Below, piece after piece: positions 17,691 through 27,028 of a DNA stretch of 64,000 nucleotides. The notes beneath the pieces were generated by a model. It saw only the letters and a list, made by a program, of their open reading frames with translations. It was not told where the DNA came from and made no database searches. A program made the position numbers and the translations under genes. Origin of the DNA: Sphingomonas sp. NFR15 (GTDB taxonomy: Bacteria > Pseudomonadota > Alphaproteobacteria > Sphingomonadales > Sphingomonadaceae); NCBI RefSeq assembly GCF_900103265.1, contig NZ_FMWX01000011.1:27045-91044 (forward strand), given 5' to 3'. Numbering within the stretch: the first letter of the stretch is position 1; the number at the start of each line of letters is the position of its first letter.

Positions 17691-18892
17691 GCGGCAAGCG
17701 TCTGATCGTGCTGACCAGCGATCTGCCGTACCCGCCGACCTATGGGCACAAGGTCGACCAATATCACCGCTGGCGGGGCTTCGCCGCGCGCGGCTGGCGA
17801 TTGCGGCTGGTCTGCTGGCGCTCGCCGCTGGACCCGCCCGCCAGCGCCGCCGATGTCGATGCTTTGCGCGACGTGTTCGAGGCGGTGGACGTCCTGCCGA
17901 TCGCGCACAGCGCGGCCGCGTTCGCACGGCGGCTGGCGCGGCTGTGGCGCTACCCCAGCCATGTCGCCGCGCGCGTGCCCGATGCGGCCACGCACGCGCG
18001 ACTGATCGCCGAGGCGCGGGCGTTCGATCCCGCCGCGATCGTGCTCGACGGGATTTATGGTGGCGTGGCGGGGGAGGCGCTCGCGCGCGCCTGCGGCGTG
18101 CCGGTGATCGTGCGCGGCCACAATATCGAGCATCGCTATTTCGCGCAGCAGGCCGGCGCGGCGCGCGACCTGCGATCTCGCGGCGCGTGGACGATCGCGC
18201 GGCTCGGGCTCGAGCGCTATGAGGCGGGCCTGATCGGGCGCGCGGCGTGGACGTTCGACATCTCGGCCGACGATGTCGCGTACTGGCAGCGGCGCGGCAT
18301 CGCGCGCGTGTCCTGGGCGCCGACGGTGTTTTCCGACGATCGCGCGGTCACGATCCTGCCGCCCGCCGACAAGCGCTGGGACGTCGCCTATATCGGCAAT
18401 CTGCGCCTGCCCAACAATCTGCGCGGGATCGCGTGGTTCGTCGGCGCGGTGATGCCGCGACTGCGCGCGCTGCGCCCCGGCATCCGCTGCGTCTTCGCCG
18501 GTGCCGATCCGAGCCCGGCGGCGCGGGCGCTGTTCGCCGGCGCGCCCGATATCACGCTGATCGCGAACGCGCCGAGCGCGGACGCCATCCTCGCCAACGG
18601 GCGCGTGCTGGTTAATCCGATCCTGTCGGGCAGCGGCGTCAACGTGAAATCGATCGACATGCTGCGCTATGACGCGCCGATCGTGACGACCGCGATCGGC
18701 GCGCGAGGCTTCGGGCCGGAGGTGGCGGGGCAGTTCCGCGTCCACGACGACCCCGCGCGTTTCGCCGAGGCGGTGATCGCCGCGCTCGCCGACCCCTATC
18801 CGCCCGCCGGGCGATCAGCCGTACGCCGGCTGTTCGGCGAAGATGGTATCGCCGAACAGACCGCGCTGATCGCGCGCGTCGCGGGCATCTGA
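17687..18892 (+). CDS. GT4-like glycosyltransferase (exopolysaccharide type)
   Basis: ATG at 17687 overlaps the upstream stop (ATGA) and yields a 401-residue GT-B enzyme. The N-terminal signature is LTSDLPYPPTYGHKVDQYHRW, followed mid-protein by VIVRGHNIEHRYFAQQA. The donor half has VAYIGNLRLPNNLRGIAWF and LVNPILSGSGVNVKSIDML. Such enzymes occur in bacterial exopolysaccharide clusters. Its last 78 bases overlap the convergent glycosyltransferase gene on the opposite strand. The sugar specificity is unknown. Confidence 0.85.
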   Translation: MSGKRLIVLTSDLPYPPTYGHKVDQYHRWRGFAARGWRLRLVCWRSPLDPPASAADVDALRDVFEAVDVLPIAHSAAAFARRLARLWRYPSHVAARVPDAATHARLIAEARAFDPAAIVLDGIYGGVAGEALARACGVPVIVRGHNIEHRYFAQQAGAARDLRSRGAWTIARLGLERYEAGLIGRAAWTFDISADDVAYWQRRGIARVSWAPTVFSDDRAVTILPPADKRWDVAYIGNLRLPNNLRGIAWFVGAVMPRLRALRPGIRCVFAGADPSPAARALFAGAPDITLIANAPSADAILANGRVLVNPILSGSGVNVKSIDMLRYDAPIVTTAIGARGFGPEVAGQFRVHDDPARFAEAVIAALADPYPPAGRSAVRRLFGEDGIAEQTALIARVAGI

Positions 18893-20107
18893 CCGGCGCG
18901 GCGACCACGCCTCGATCAATTCCTCATACCCCGACAGCACCTTGTCCCAGGTGAAGGCCGCGCGCCAGCGCGTCACCGCCGCCGCGCGCAATTCCGCGCG
19001 CAACGCCTCGCAACTGACGAGCCGGTCGAGGTGATCGAAAATCTGTTCCTCCGAGGCGAAATAGAGCGCCGCCCGGCCCGCCACCCACCGATTGAAGCGA
19101 TTGTCATGCGCGATGATCGCATTGCCCGCGCCGAGCGCCTCGACCAGCGACGGGTTGGTCCCGCCGACCTGATGCCCGTGCAGATAGGCGATGCTGTGGA
19201 CGCGCAGCGCATCGACGATCCGCCGATCATAGACCGCGCCGGGCATGACGACATCCGGCCCCGCCGCGTCCAGCACCGCCGCATGATAGGGGATGGCCGG
19301 ATCGTATGCGCCGAGCACCAGCAACTTCAGGCCGCGGCGCCGGCGCGAGAAGGCACGCACGATCTCCAGCACCGAATTCTCGGGTTCGGGCCGCGCGATC
19401 AATGTGAAGAAGCCGCCGGGTTCCACCCCGAATCCGGCGAGCGGCGCGGCGGACATATCGAGCAGCCGATCGCTGCCATACGGGATTACGGTCGTCTTCA
19501 CGGGCGACACGCGGGTGGCGAGATGCGCCGCGATCGCGGGATGATCGGCGATGAGCATATTGCCCGAATAGGCGGCGAGCCGCTCGTTGACCCACAGCAA
19601 GGCGCGGGTGATCGCGCGATATTTGGCGCGTTTCCACTCCAGCCCGTCCATGTTGACGAGGTTCACGCGCCCGCGCAGGCGCAGGTAGGCGCTCAGGAAG
19701 CCGGTGTTGTAGCCCAAGGTCAGGATCGTGCCGGGCCGTTTCAGCGCGTCCTGCGCGGCGCGCATGTCGAACTCGACCGTGCCCCACCGCCCGCGCGCGC
19801 GGACGGGGATGTGGATGCGGCGCACGCCCTCCCACAGATCCTCCTCGCGGCGGCCGGTCGGCGAGCCCTGGCAATAGACGGTGACGTCCCACCCGCGCCC
19901 GCGCAGATGCCGCGCGAGCCGGTCCGCGAAGGTCTCGAACCCGCCGTGCGTCGCCGGCACGCCGCGAATGCCGAGAATGATGAGCGAGCGCGCCGCGCGG
20001 CGCGGGGACGCCGAAACCCGGCGCGATTGCCATGCCAGCGCGGCATGATCCTCTTCGTCGAAGGCGTGCGCGCCCGCGCGCCCGATCCGGCGGACCAGCC
20101 CGGTCAT
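18815..20107 (-). CDS. DUF1972/GT4 glycosyltransferase
   Basis: ATG at 20107 gives 430 residues. A DUF1972-type N-terminal domain (IILGIRGVPATHGGFETFADRLARHL, VYCQGSP, NMDGLEWKRAKY) is followed by the GT4 donor domain (LIARPEPENSVLEIVRAF, YLHGHQVGGTNPSLVEALGAGNAIIAHDN). The family includes rhamnosyl- and glucosyltransferases of capsule and exopolysaccharide assembly. The open frame continues upstream to 20287, but that extension is Arg-rich and unconserved, so I use the internal start. The gene is alone on this strand and overlaps its convergent neighbour by 78 bases. Confidence 0.87.
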   Translation of the reverse strand: MTGLVRRIGRAGAHAFDEEDHAALAWQSRRVSASPRRAARSLIILGIRGVPATHGGFETFADRLARHLRGRGWDVTVYCQGSPTGRREEDLWEGVRRIHIPVRARGRWGTVEFDMRAAQDALKRPGTILTLGYNTGFLSAYLRLRGRVNLVNMDGLEWKRAKYRAITRALLWVNERLAAYSGNMLIADHPAIAAHLATRVSPVKTTVIPYGSDRLLDMSAAPLAGFGVEPGGFFTLIARPEPENSVLEIVRAFSRRRRGLKLLVLGAYDPAIPYHAAVLDAAGPDVVMPGAVYDRRIVDALRVHSIAYLHGHQVGGTNPSLVEALGAGNAIIAHDNRFNRWVAGRAALYFASEEQIFDHLDRLVSCEALRAELRAAAVTRWRAAFTWDKVLSGYEELIEAWSPRRSDARDARDQRGLFGDTIFAEQPAYG

Positions 20108-20431
20108 GCCCGCGCACCGTGCGAGGACGCGGCTTGCAAAAGACACGGCGCGGCGGCGCGCGCAAAAGACACGTGCTCCAAAACGATCACCTCCGCGCAG
20201 AATTCGCGCACTGCGATGTGTGGATACCGAGAGGAACTGAGACGCGGATTCTACACGCCGCACACGGACGCTCATCGGCGGGCGCATTTATGCTTGCCGG
20301 TTCTGCGCACGTCAAATGGGTAAATGGCATTTTCATCATCTTCGAAGAAATGCGCTGCATTGCGGAATCGGCTGGCCGGTCATCACTTTGCGCTTTAAGG
20401 CGGCGATGGCTCGGCTGCGGAGGTGCGATAG
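20108..20431. promoter_or_regulatory. Divergent promoter region with a 12-base direct repeat
   Basis: This 324-base region separates two divergent polysaccharide genes. GCAAAAGACACG occurs exactly twice (20136-20147 and 20162-20173), 26 bases apart and close to the minus-strand start, so it may be a regulator site. The part from 20300 to 20350 is relatively AT-rich and could hold the plus-strand promoter. No gene was seen. Confidence 0.45.
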
Positions 20432-21202
20432 GTGATTGGACGCTCGACCCTGGGGGCGGCGCGGCGGCGGCTCGGCCGGCTGCGATCCGACATCGTCAGC
20501 GCGGTCTCGCCCGGCGGGGCGGTCGACACCGATCTCGCGCCCGGACATCCGCTGCGCGCGAGCCTCCCTGCGCTGAAATTCTATAACGCCTTGCGTTCGG
20601 CCGAAGCGGGCAAGTCGATTCGCGACGGCAACCGCGTGCTGAACTTCCACATCGCGCTCGATCACGTCGCCAAGCTGCCCGCCGGGGATTATGCCGAACT
20701 CGGCACCTATCGCGGGCTCACCGCCTCGATCCTTTGGGCGCGCCGCGCGGCCGGCACGACGCTCTACTGCTTCGACACGTTCGAAGGGTTCGACGAACGC
20801 GATCTCGCCGACGGCCGGCTGTCGCAGGACATGGAGAAGGCCGCGTTCCGCGACACCAGCCTCGATCTGGTGCGCCAGCGCATCTCGGGCGGCAGCGACG
20901 AGGGGCTGGCGTTTCGCGTCGGGTTCTTCCCCGACACGTTCGCGGGCCTTGAGGACAAGCGCTTCCGGCTGGTGCACATCGACATGGATCTCGCCGATCC
21001 GATCACCGCCGCGCTCGAGACGTTCTGGCCGCGCATGGTGGAGGGCGGCATCATCCTGGTGCATGATTATCGCTCGAAACGCTATCCGATGGCGGCGGAG
21101 GCGGTCGACCGGTTCTTCGCCGCGCGCGGGCTTTTCGCCTGGCCGCTCAACGATCGGCTCGGCACCGCGATGATCATGCGGCAGCGCGGCATGGCCGACT
21201 GA
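20432..21202 (+). CDS. TylF/MycF-type SAM-dependent methyltransferase
   Basis: This 256-residue class I methyltransferase resembles the TylF (macrocin O-methyltransferase) family, which methylates sugar hydroxyls. Visible motifs are AELGTYRGLTASILWAR (SAM-binding loop), LYCFDTFEGFDERD and the metal/active-site region VHIDMDL ... GGIILVHDY. The GTG start at 20432 has GGAGG eight bases upstream. Its place at the head of the export genes suggests it methylates a sugar of the polymer. Confidence 0.82.
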   Translation: MIGRSTLGAARRRLGRLRSDIVSAVSPGGAVDTDLAPGHPLRASLPALKFYNALRSAEAGKSIRDGNRVLNFHIALDHVAKLPAGDYAELGTYRGLTASILWARRAAGTTLYCFDTFEGFDERDLADGRLSQDMEKAAFRDTSLDLVRQRISGGSDEGLAFRVGFFPDTFAGLEDKRFRLVHIDMDLADPITAALETFWPRMVEGGIILVHDYRSKRYPMAAEAVDRFFAARGLFAWPLNDRLGTAMIMRQRGMAD

Positions 21203-21453
21203 TGGCGCCTGCGGTGCCCGGAAGCGTTGCAAATGAAACGCGACGGCGCCGAATATCGTCGGAAGATGTTCGCGCGTCTCGTCGGCGGTGTTCAAAGATG
21301 CGCCGCGGCATATCATCGAAATTCGGCGGACACGGGCGGCGTCGCGCGACGAACGGCGTGGCGAACCGGCCGGGCATATTGCCTGACCGGCGCGCCTGTG
21401 CCAGATGTTGCACAGCACAAGCCGCGCCGCAGAGCCGTGTGAAGGGAGCTTAA

Positions 21454-22029
21454 GTGGGTATCCGATCAGCGATGTTGTTGTGCGCCTGCGCCATGTTGGC
21501 GGCGTGCGGAGGCAAGGGCGCGGAGGTCATATCGACCGGCGATCGCTACGTCTCCAATCGCGCCGTCGTCACCGATTACCGGTTGGGGATCGGCGACAAG
21601 GTGCGCCTCACGGTGTTCCGCGAACCCGACATGTCGGGTGACTTCACGGTCGGCCCGAACGGCACCGTCGCGCTGCCGCTGATCGGCGAGACGCCGGCGG
21701 TGGGGCGCCGGGTCGAGGAAGTCGCCGCCGAGGCACAGGCGCGCTACGGCGACGGCTATCTGCGCAGCCCGCAGGTCAACATGGAGGTCACCGGCTTCCG
21801 ACCGTTCTTCATTCTGGGCGAAGTCACCGCGCCGGGCCAGTTCCCCTATGCGATCGGGCTGACCGCGTTCAACGCGATCGCGACCGCGCAGGGCTTCACC
21901 CCGCGCGCCGACCGCTACATCGTCCACATCCGGCGCGAGGGGGCGACGGTCGAGGAAAATTACCAGCTCACGCCGGATCTGCGGGTCTATCCGGGTGATA
22001 CGATCCGCGTCGGAGAGCGCTTCTTCTGA
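21454..22029 (+). CDS. Polysaccharide export lipoprotein (OPX/Wza family), first copy
   Basis: This 191-residue outer-membrane export protein has a GTG start preceded by AAGGGAG. The lipoprotein signal ends in LAAC (Cys18). A Poly_export domain (YRLGIGDKVRLTVFREPDMSGDFTVGP, VALPLIGETPAVGR) and one SLBB-like segment (FILGEVTAPGQFPYAIGLTAFNAIATAQGF) follow. It is short compared with Wza (about 380), like the compact OPX proteins of alphaproteobacteria. The beta-barrel and chain-length kinase genes follow. The 251 bases before it contain no gene. Confidence 0.9.
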   Translation: MGIRSAMLLCACAMLAACGGKGAEVISTGDRYVSNRAVVTDYRLGIGDKVRLTVFREPDMSGDFTVGPNGTVALPLIGETPAVGRRVEEVAAEAQARYGDGYLRSPQVNMEVTGFRPFFILGEVTAPGQFPYAIGLTAFNAIATAQGFTPRADRYIVHIRREGATVEENYQLTPDLRVYPGDTIRVGERFF

Positions 22030-22207
22030 CTTGCGTTCGAGATCGGGAATGCTGGTCTGGCCGCATGCGCGGTGACGATCGTTCAGGGGGACGCGGGTTG
22101 ATGGGATGGCGTTTGGCTCCCGAAGGAAGATACCATCGCGCCGGCCGGGCGCGTGGCGCTTCGGTGCGCGTCCCGTCCTGCCGCAAGGCGGGAGCGTCCG
22201 GCGAATC

Positions 22208-23524
22208 ATGACCGTGTCCGCCAGATCGGTGAACCGGGGGTGGCGCCTCTTGTTGTGCGCGGCGGTGCCGGCCTGCGCGATCGCGCCGGCGCGCGCGCAG
22301 GTGGGCGAATCGCTGCTGCTGCCGCCGGTGATCCCGCCGGGCTTCAACCGCGGACGCAATCAGAGCGTGACCGAATTGCCGCGCCGCGCGTTCGATCCGG
22401 TCGGCATCCGCGTCGGGTCGTTCAACCTGCTGCCCTCGATCCAGTCGGGCGGGGGCGCGACCAGCAACACCTATTACACCGCGCAGCCGACCGCCTCGGC
22501 CTTCATCACGACGGTGCCGAGCGCGACGCTGATTTCGCGGTGGAGCCGCCACGAACTGATGGTTTCCGGCACCGGCACCTTCCGCGAATATCTCGGCGAA
22601 TCGCGCCGCAACGAGGCGACCTGGCAAAGCGACGTGCGCGGGCGGGTGGATCTCGGGCGGTTCAGTTCGGTGACGATCGAGGAGATTTCGTCGCAAGTGA
22701 ACGAGAGCCAGTTTTCGGGAGAAGTCACGCCGACGGTCGCGGCGATCTCCCGGTATCGTCGTGACTTCGTCAGCGTGCGCGGGGTCAATCAGGTCGGGCG
22801 GACTCGGACCACGTTGGCGGCCGACTACGCATCGTTCCGCTTCCGGCCGCTGCCGTTGTTCGATGGTGAAACACGTGACCAGTCGAACCGCGACCGCAAT
22901 GTCGCGCGGGTGACCGGCCAGTTCGAATATGCCCAATCGCCGAGCCTCGCTTTCTTCGTGCAAGGCTCCTTCGCCAACCAGGCGTTCAGGACCGAGTTGA
23001 GCCCCGGCGTACCTAATCTCGATTCGAACGGCTTGCGCGCGTTGGGCGGGATCAACTTCGATCTGCCGGGCAAGGTTCGTGGGTCGCTCGGTGTCGGCTA
23101 TACGCGCCAGGTGTTCGACGCCGGGTTTTACAAGCCGGTCGGCGGCGTGTCGGTCGAAGGCAGGCTCGAAGTCTTCCCGTCGCGACTGACGACCGTCACA
23201 TTGGGTGCGCGCCGTTCGATCGAGATCACCAGCTTGGGTACCAGCGGTGCCTTTTGGGACAATCGGGTCAACGCGCGTGTCGATCGCGAAATCTGGCGCG
23301 GCATCCTCGTCAATGCGACCGGGGAATACACCCGGCAAAGTTACGCGCGCACCGGCCAGACCGCGAATGGCTATCGGTTCGGGACCGGTGCCCGATATCT
23401 GTCGTCGCGTAAGGTGGTGCTCGATGGCTCGCTCAATTACAGCCATCGCAGCCCGACATCCGGGACGCTCGGCAATGCTTACGACGAAGTACGGGGCGAG
23501 GTGGGGTTGACGTTCCGGATCTAA
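22208..23524 (+). CDS. Outer-membrane beta-barrel protein of the polysaccharide cluster
   Basis: ATG at 22208 gives a 438-residue protein with a clean signal peptide (to about residue 30, IAPARAQ). The rest alternates polar and hydrophobic residues in strand-like repeats (VTIEEISSQVNESQFSGEV, VTLGARRSIEITSLG) and ends EVGLTFRI, a typical barrel C-terminus. An upstream ATG at 22106 would add an unconserved Arg-rich leader. It sits between the OPX lipoprotein and the chain-length kinase, so it may form or stabilise the export pore. It resembles the BBP2-type outer-membrane proteins of sphingomonad exopolysaccharide clusters. Confidence 0.72.
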   Translation: MTVSARSVNRGWRLLLCAAVPACAIAPARAQVGESLLLPPVIPPGFNRGRNQSVTELPRRAFDPVGIRVGSFNLLPSIQSGGGATSNTYYTAQPTASAFITTVPSATLISRWSRHELMVSGTGTFREYLGESRRNEATWQSDVRGRVDLGRFSSVTIEEISSQVNESQFSGEVTPTVAAISRYRRDFVSVRGVNQVGRTRTTLAADYASFRFRPLPLFDGETRDQSNRDRNVARVTGQFEYAQSPSLAFFVQGSFANQAFRTELSPGVPNLDSNGLRALGGINFDLPGKVRGSLGVGYTRQVFDAGFYKPVGGVSVEGRLEVFPSRLTTVTLGARRSIEITSLGTSGAFWDNRVNARVDREIWRGILVNATGEYTRQSYARTGQTANGYRFGTGARYLSSRKVVLDGSLNYSHRSPTSGTLGNAYDEVRGEVGLTFRI

Positions 23525-23569
23525 TACTTTCCGGGGACAGAACGCTTCTAGCAGGATAACAGGACGCTT

Positions 23570-25702
23570 ATGGAAGTCAGACAGGAAGCCGGTGAGTCCG
23601 AAGCGCAGCTCGCGGATATCATCCAGATGGTCCGCGACACCGTCATGCGCCGGTGGCTGCTGCTGCTCGTCGTGTTCGCGGCGGTGGCGGTATTGGGGAT
23701 CGTCGCGGTGCAGTTCCTGCCGGTGTCCTACACGTCGACGGCCAAGGTCCGGATCGATCCGTCGCTCAACCCGCTCGCCACCAAGTCGGCGGACGGCAAG
23801 GCCGAGCTGACGCCCGAGGCGATCGATACCGAAGTCGCATCGGTCCAGTCGCCGACGATCGCGCGCGCGATCGTTCGGCAGTTCCACCTCGAGCGCGATC
23901 CCGAATTCGCCAAGGCGCTGCAAGGTGGCGGGCCGGGCCTCGCGACGGCGTCCGATCGCGAGAGCGTCCTCGCCAATGCGCTCCTCAAGAAGCTGAATGT
24001 CTCCCGCGAGAAGCTCACCTACATCCTCGACATCAGCTTCACCTCGGCCGATCCCGTCAAATCCGCGAAATTCGCCAACGCCTTCGCGCAGGGCTATATC
24101 GACGCCAAGACCGGCAACAAGGCGGGCACCGCCGAACGCCAGTCGCAATGGTTCGAGCGCCGGCTGAAGGAACTCGCCGACGACGCGCGCAACGCCGATG
24201 CGCAGGTCGCCGATTATCGCGCCAAGGCCGGTATCGTCGAAAGCGATGGCGGCAACGCCAATGGCAGCACGATCGTCGACCAGCAGATCACCCCGCTCGC
24301 GGGCTCGCTCGCGCAGGCGCAGGCGGATGCGGCGGCGGCGCGGTCCGATCTCGAGGCGGCGCGCACGCAGATGGCGCATGGCAGCCGCGATTCGGTCGGC
24401 GTCGTGCTCAATTCGGCGACGGTGCAGGCGCTGCGCAGCCAGCGCGCCGACATCGTCCGCAACCTCGGCGAGATCCAGGTCCGCTACGGCGAGAAGCATC
24501 CCGAGACGCTGCGCGTGCGCGACCAGCTCGCCGCCGTCGATGCGCAGATCCAGAGCGAGACGCGGCGCGTGATCTCGGCGCTGACCGCGACCGCCGCCTC
24601 GACGCAGGCCCGCGTCGAAAGCCTGCGCCAGTCGATGGCGCAGCTCGAATCGCGGCGCGCGGGCGATACCCGCAACGCGGTGATCGCCGAGGGTCTCGAG
24701 CGCGAGGCGACCGCCAAGCGCGCGCTGTATGACCGCATGTCGCAGATGGCGCTCGACAGCATGCAGGCGGCGCGCGTGTCGCTCGCGCAGGCGCAGATCG
24801 TCGAGGTCGCGCAGGCGCCGTCGCGGCCGACCAGCCCGAACAAACCGCTCTTCTACGTCGCCGCGCTGGTGCTCGGCCTGATCGCGGGCGGTGCGACGAT
24901 CGCGGTGCAGGAGCTGATGTCGGGCACGCTACGCTCGGCGGAGGACGCCGACCGGACGCTCGGCCTGACGATGCTCGCGGCGATCCCCAAGGTCGCCAAG
25001 GGCGTCAACCCGGCCGATCTGCTCATCACCGAGCCGACCTCGTTCTTCTCGGAATCGCTGCGCATCGTCCGCGCCGCGGTGCTGGGGGTACGCGGCCAGG
25101 CCGCGCCCAAGGTGATCGCGCTCACCTCGGCGCTGCCGGCGGAGGGCAAGAGCACCACCGCGCTTGCGTTCGCGCGCACGCTCGCGATCGCCAACGCCAA
25201 GACCCTGCTGATCGAATGCGACGTGCGCCGCGCCGTCATGCAGCGCATGGTCAAGGGCGCGCCGCCGCGCGTCGGTCTCGTCGAGGTGATCCACGGCGAC
25301 GCGCCGCTCGATGAGGCGATCCTGCCGGGCGACGTGCCGGGGCTCGACCAGTTGCTCGTCGTGTCGCGCTATTTCAGCTCGGAGGATCTGTTCGGCGGCG
25401 GTGCGATGGAGAACCTGCTGAACACGCTGCGCGGGCGCTACGATCATATCGTGCTCGATCTGCCGCCGCTGATGGGCCTCGCCGACGGCCGCTTCCTCGC
25501 GGTGCTCGCCGATGCGACGATCATGGTGGTGAAGTGGGACGAGACGCCCGCCTCCGCCGCGTCCTCGGCGGTCAACTGGCTGCGCGCCGACGGGAGCAAC
25601 CCGGTCGGCATGGTCTATTCGATGGTCGGTCAGGGCGCCGAATCGGTCGGCGGCCTATATTATTACTCGCGCAAATACGCCGAATATTACCGGAGCGCGT
25701 GA
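23570..25702 (+). CDS. Polysaccharide co-polymerase/BY-kinase (Wzc/GumC-like), first copy
   Basis: This 710-residue inner-membrane chain-length regulator has an N-terminal Wzz domain with helices near residues 29-50 and 427-448. A long periplasmic coiled coil runs between them (about 190-410). The kinase domain has Walker A ALPAEGKST (521-529) and Walker B IVLD (627-630). Walker A' reads LLIECDVR, with Glu where BY-kinases usually have the first Asp of DxD. The tail (697-710) has six tyrosines, the usual autophosphorylation cluster. ATG at 23570 has AGGA five bases upstream. It probably works with the OPX protein at 21454. Confidence 0.9.
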   Translation: MEVRQEAGESEAQLADIIQMVRDTVMRRWLLLLVVFAAVAVLGIVAVQFLPVSYTSTAKVRIDPSLNPLATKSADGKAELTPEAIDTEVASVQSPTIARAIVRQFHLERDPEFAKALQGGGPGLATASDRESVLANALLKKLNVSREKLTYILDISFTSADPVKSAKFANAFAQGYIDAKTGNKAGTAERQSQWFERRLKELADDARNADAQVADYRAKAGIVESDGGNANGSTIVDQQITPLAGSLAQAQADAAAARSDLEAARTQMAHGSRDSVGVVLNSATVQALRSQRADIVRNLGEIQVRYGEKHPETLRVRDQLAAVDAQIQSETRRVISALTATAASTQARVESLRQSMAQLESRRAGDTRNAVIAEGLEREATAKRALYDRMSQMALDSMQAARVSLAQAQIVEVAQAPSRPTSPNKPLFYVAALVLGLIAGGATIAVQELMSGTLRSAEDADRTLGLTMLAAIPKVAKGVNPADLLITEPTSFFSESLRIVRAAVLGVRGQAAPKVIALTSALPAEGKSTTALAFARTLAIANAKTLLIECDVRRAVMQRMVKGAPPRVGLVEVIHGDAPLDEAILPGDVPGLDQLLVVSRYFSSEDLFGGGAMENLLNTLRGRYDHIVLDLPPLMGLADGRFLAVLADATIMVVKWDETPASAASSAVNWLRADGSNPVGMVYSMVGQGAESVGGLYYYSRKYAEYYRSA

Positions 25703-25741
25703 CACTGTCGCGCGCCGGGCGGCGGACACGGGCGCCGGACC

Positions 25742-27028
25742 ATGGCACGCGATAGCCGCCGGGCGCTCACCGGCGATCTGCTGCGATATGGATTGGCGCT
25801 GGCCGGGCCGATCGGTTCGGCCGGCGCACAGTTCCTGCTGTCGCTGGTCTTGCTGCGCCAGGTCGATCCGGCGGGCTTTGGCCGTTTCTCCTTCCTGCTG
25901 ATCGCGTCGCAGCTCGGCTCGGCGATCTGGTCGGCATTGTTCTGGGCGCCGCTGCCGCTGGTGCTGAGCGCGCCGCGCGGCGCGGGCACGCTCGATCCGG
26001 CCCGCACCATGCTCTCCGCCAATCTGTGTGGCGTTGTCCTTGCGCTCGCCCCCTTCGCGCTGATCGCGCGCGGTGTGGGCGAAAGCTGGAGCGCGGTGGC
26101 GCTGTTCGCCGCCTTCGCGGCGCTCGCGCTGCTGCGCGGCTTTGCGCGGGCGCTCGGCTATGCGCGCGCGCGGCAACGCCGGGTGAGCGGATCGGATCTG
26201 CTGTACAGCGTCGCCTTGCTGATCGGCACGGCGCTGCTGTTCGGCGGGGTCGTGCGCGGTACCGCCGGCGCCTATGGCGTGTTCCTCGTCGCGACCGTGG
26301 CGGGGCTGCTCGCCTTCGGCCCCGGCGTGCTCGCCGAACAGATCACCGCGTTCAGCGTCGCGCATCTCGCCGATTATCGTCGCGTGTGGCGCGCGCACGG
26401 CCGCTGGTCGCTGCTCGGGGTGGTGACGTCCGAGGCGACCGTCAACGCGCATGCTTATCTCGTCACCGGCTTTCTCGGCGCGGGAGCGTTCGCGCCGCTC
26501 GCGGCGGCGGCGATCCTGATCCGCCCGATCACGGTCGTGTTCAACGCGCTCACCGAGTTCGAGCGCGCGCGGATCGCGCGCGCGCTCGGCGCCGACGACT
26601 TCGCCGAAGCGCGCCGCGCGGTGCGGCTGTTCCGCACGATCCTGCTGCTGAGCTGGCTCGCCACCGGCATCGCCACGATCGCCCTGCTGTGGTTCGACCC
26701 GCGGCTGATCTATCCGCCGCAATATCACCGGCGCACGCTCGCGATCGGCGCGGCCCTGTGGATGGTCACCGCCCTGTTCCGGGTGATGCGCGTTCCCGAA
26801 GGCACGTTGCTCCAGGCCGGCGGCGCGTTCCGGCCGCTCGCGCTCGCCAGCCTGTGGTCCGCGTTCGTCTCGGTCGCGGCGGTCGCGGGGCTGTTGCTGG
26901 TCGCGGCGCCCTTGTGGTCGATCCTCGGCGTGGCGCTCGGTGATGCGGTGTGCGCGGCGCTGATCTTGCGTGCCGCGCGCCTCTGGTATGGGCGTGCCGC
27001 CGCGCCCGCGCTATCACCCGCGTCATGA
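25742..27028 (+). CDS. Wzx-like polysaccharide flippase (MOP superfamily)
   Basis: This 428-residue protein of about twelve transmembrane helices starts LLRYGLALAGPIGSAGAQFLLSLVLLRQ, the pattern of polysaccharide_synt/Wzx proteins. A later helical segment is GVVTSEATVNAHAYLVTGFLGAGAFAPLAAA. It would move the lipid-linked repeat unit to the periplasm. Its end overlaps the next glycosyltransferase gene (ATGA). No residues identify the substrate. Confidence 0.8.
   Translation: MARDSRRALTGDLLRYGLALAGPIGSAGAQFLLSLVLLRQVDPAGFGRFSFLLIASQLGSAIWSALFWAPLPLVLSAPRGAGTLDPARTMLSANLCGVVLALAPFALIARGVGESWSAVALFAAFAALALLRGFARALGYARARQRRVSGSDLLYSVALLIGTALLFGGVVRGTAGAYGVFLVATVAGLLAFGPGVLAEQITAFSVAHLADYRRVWRAHGRWSLLGVVTSEATVNAHAYLVTGFLGAGAFAPLAAAAILIRPITVVFNALTEFERARIARALGADDFAEARRAVRLFRTILLLSWLATGIATIALLWFDPRLIYPPQYHRRTLAIGAALWMVTALFRVMRVPEGTLLQAGGAFRPLALASLWSAFVSVAAVAGLLLVAAPLWSILGVALGDAVCAALILRAARLWYGRAAAPALSPAS

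Noticed and set aside
18815..20287. 60-residue N-terminal extension of the DUF1972 glycosyltransferase
   Set aside because: The extension is Arg-rich and unlike the family; the internal ATG at 20107 fits the usual N-terminus.
21968..24499. Open minus-strand frame of 843 codons
   Set aside because: It lies antisense to the beta-barrel and kinase genes, has Arg/Asp-rich composition typical of shadow frames in high-GC DNA, and shows no family motif.
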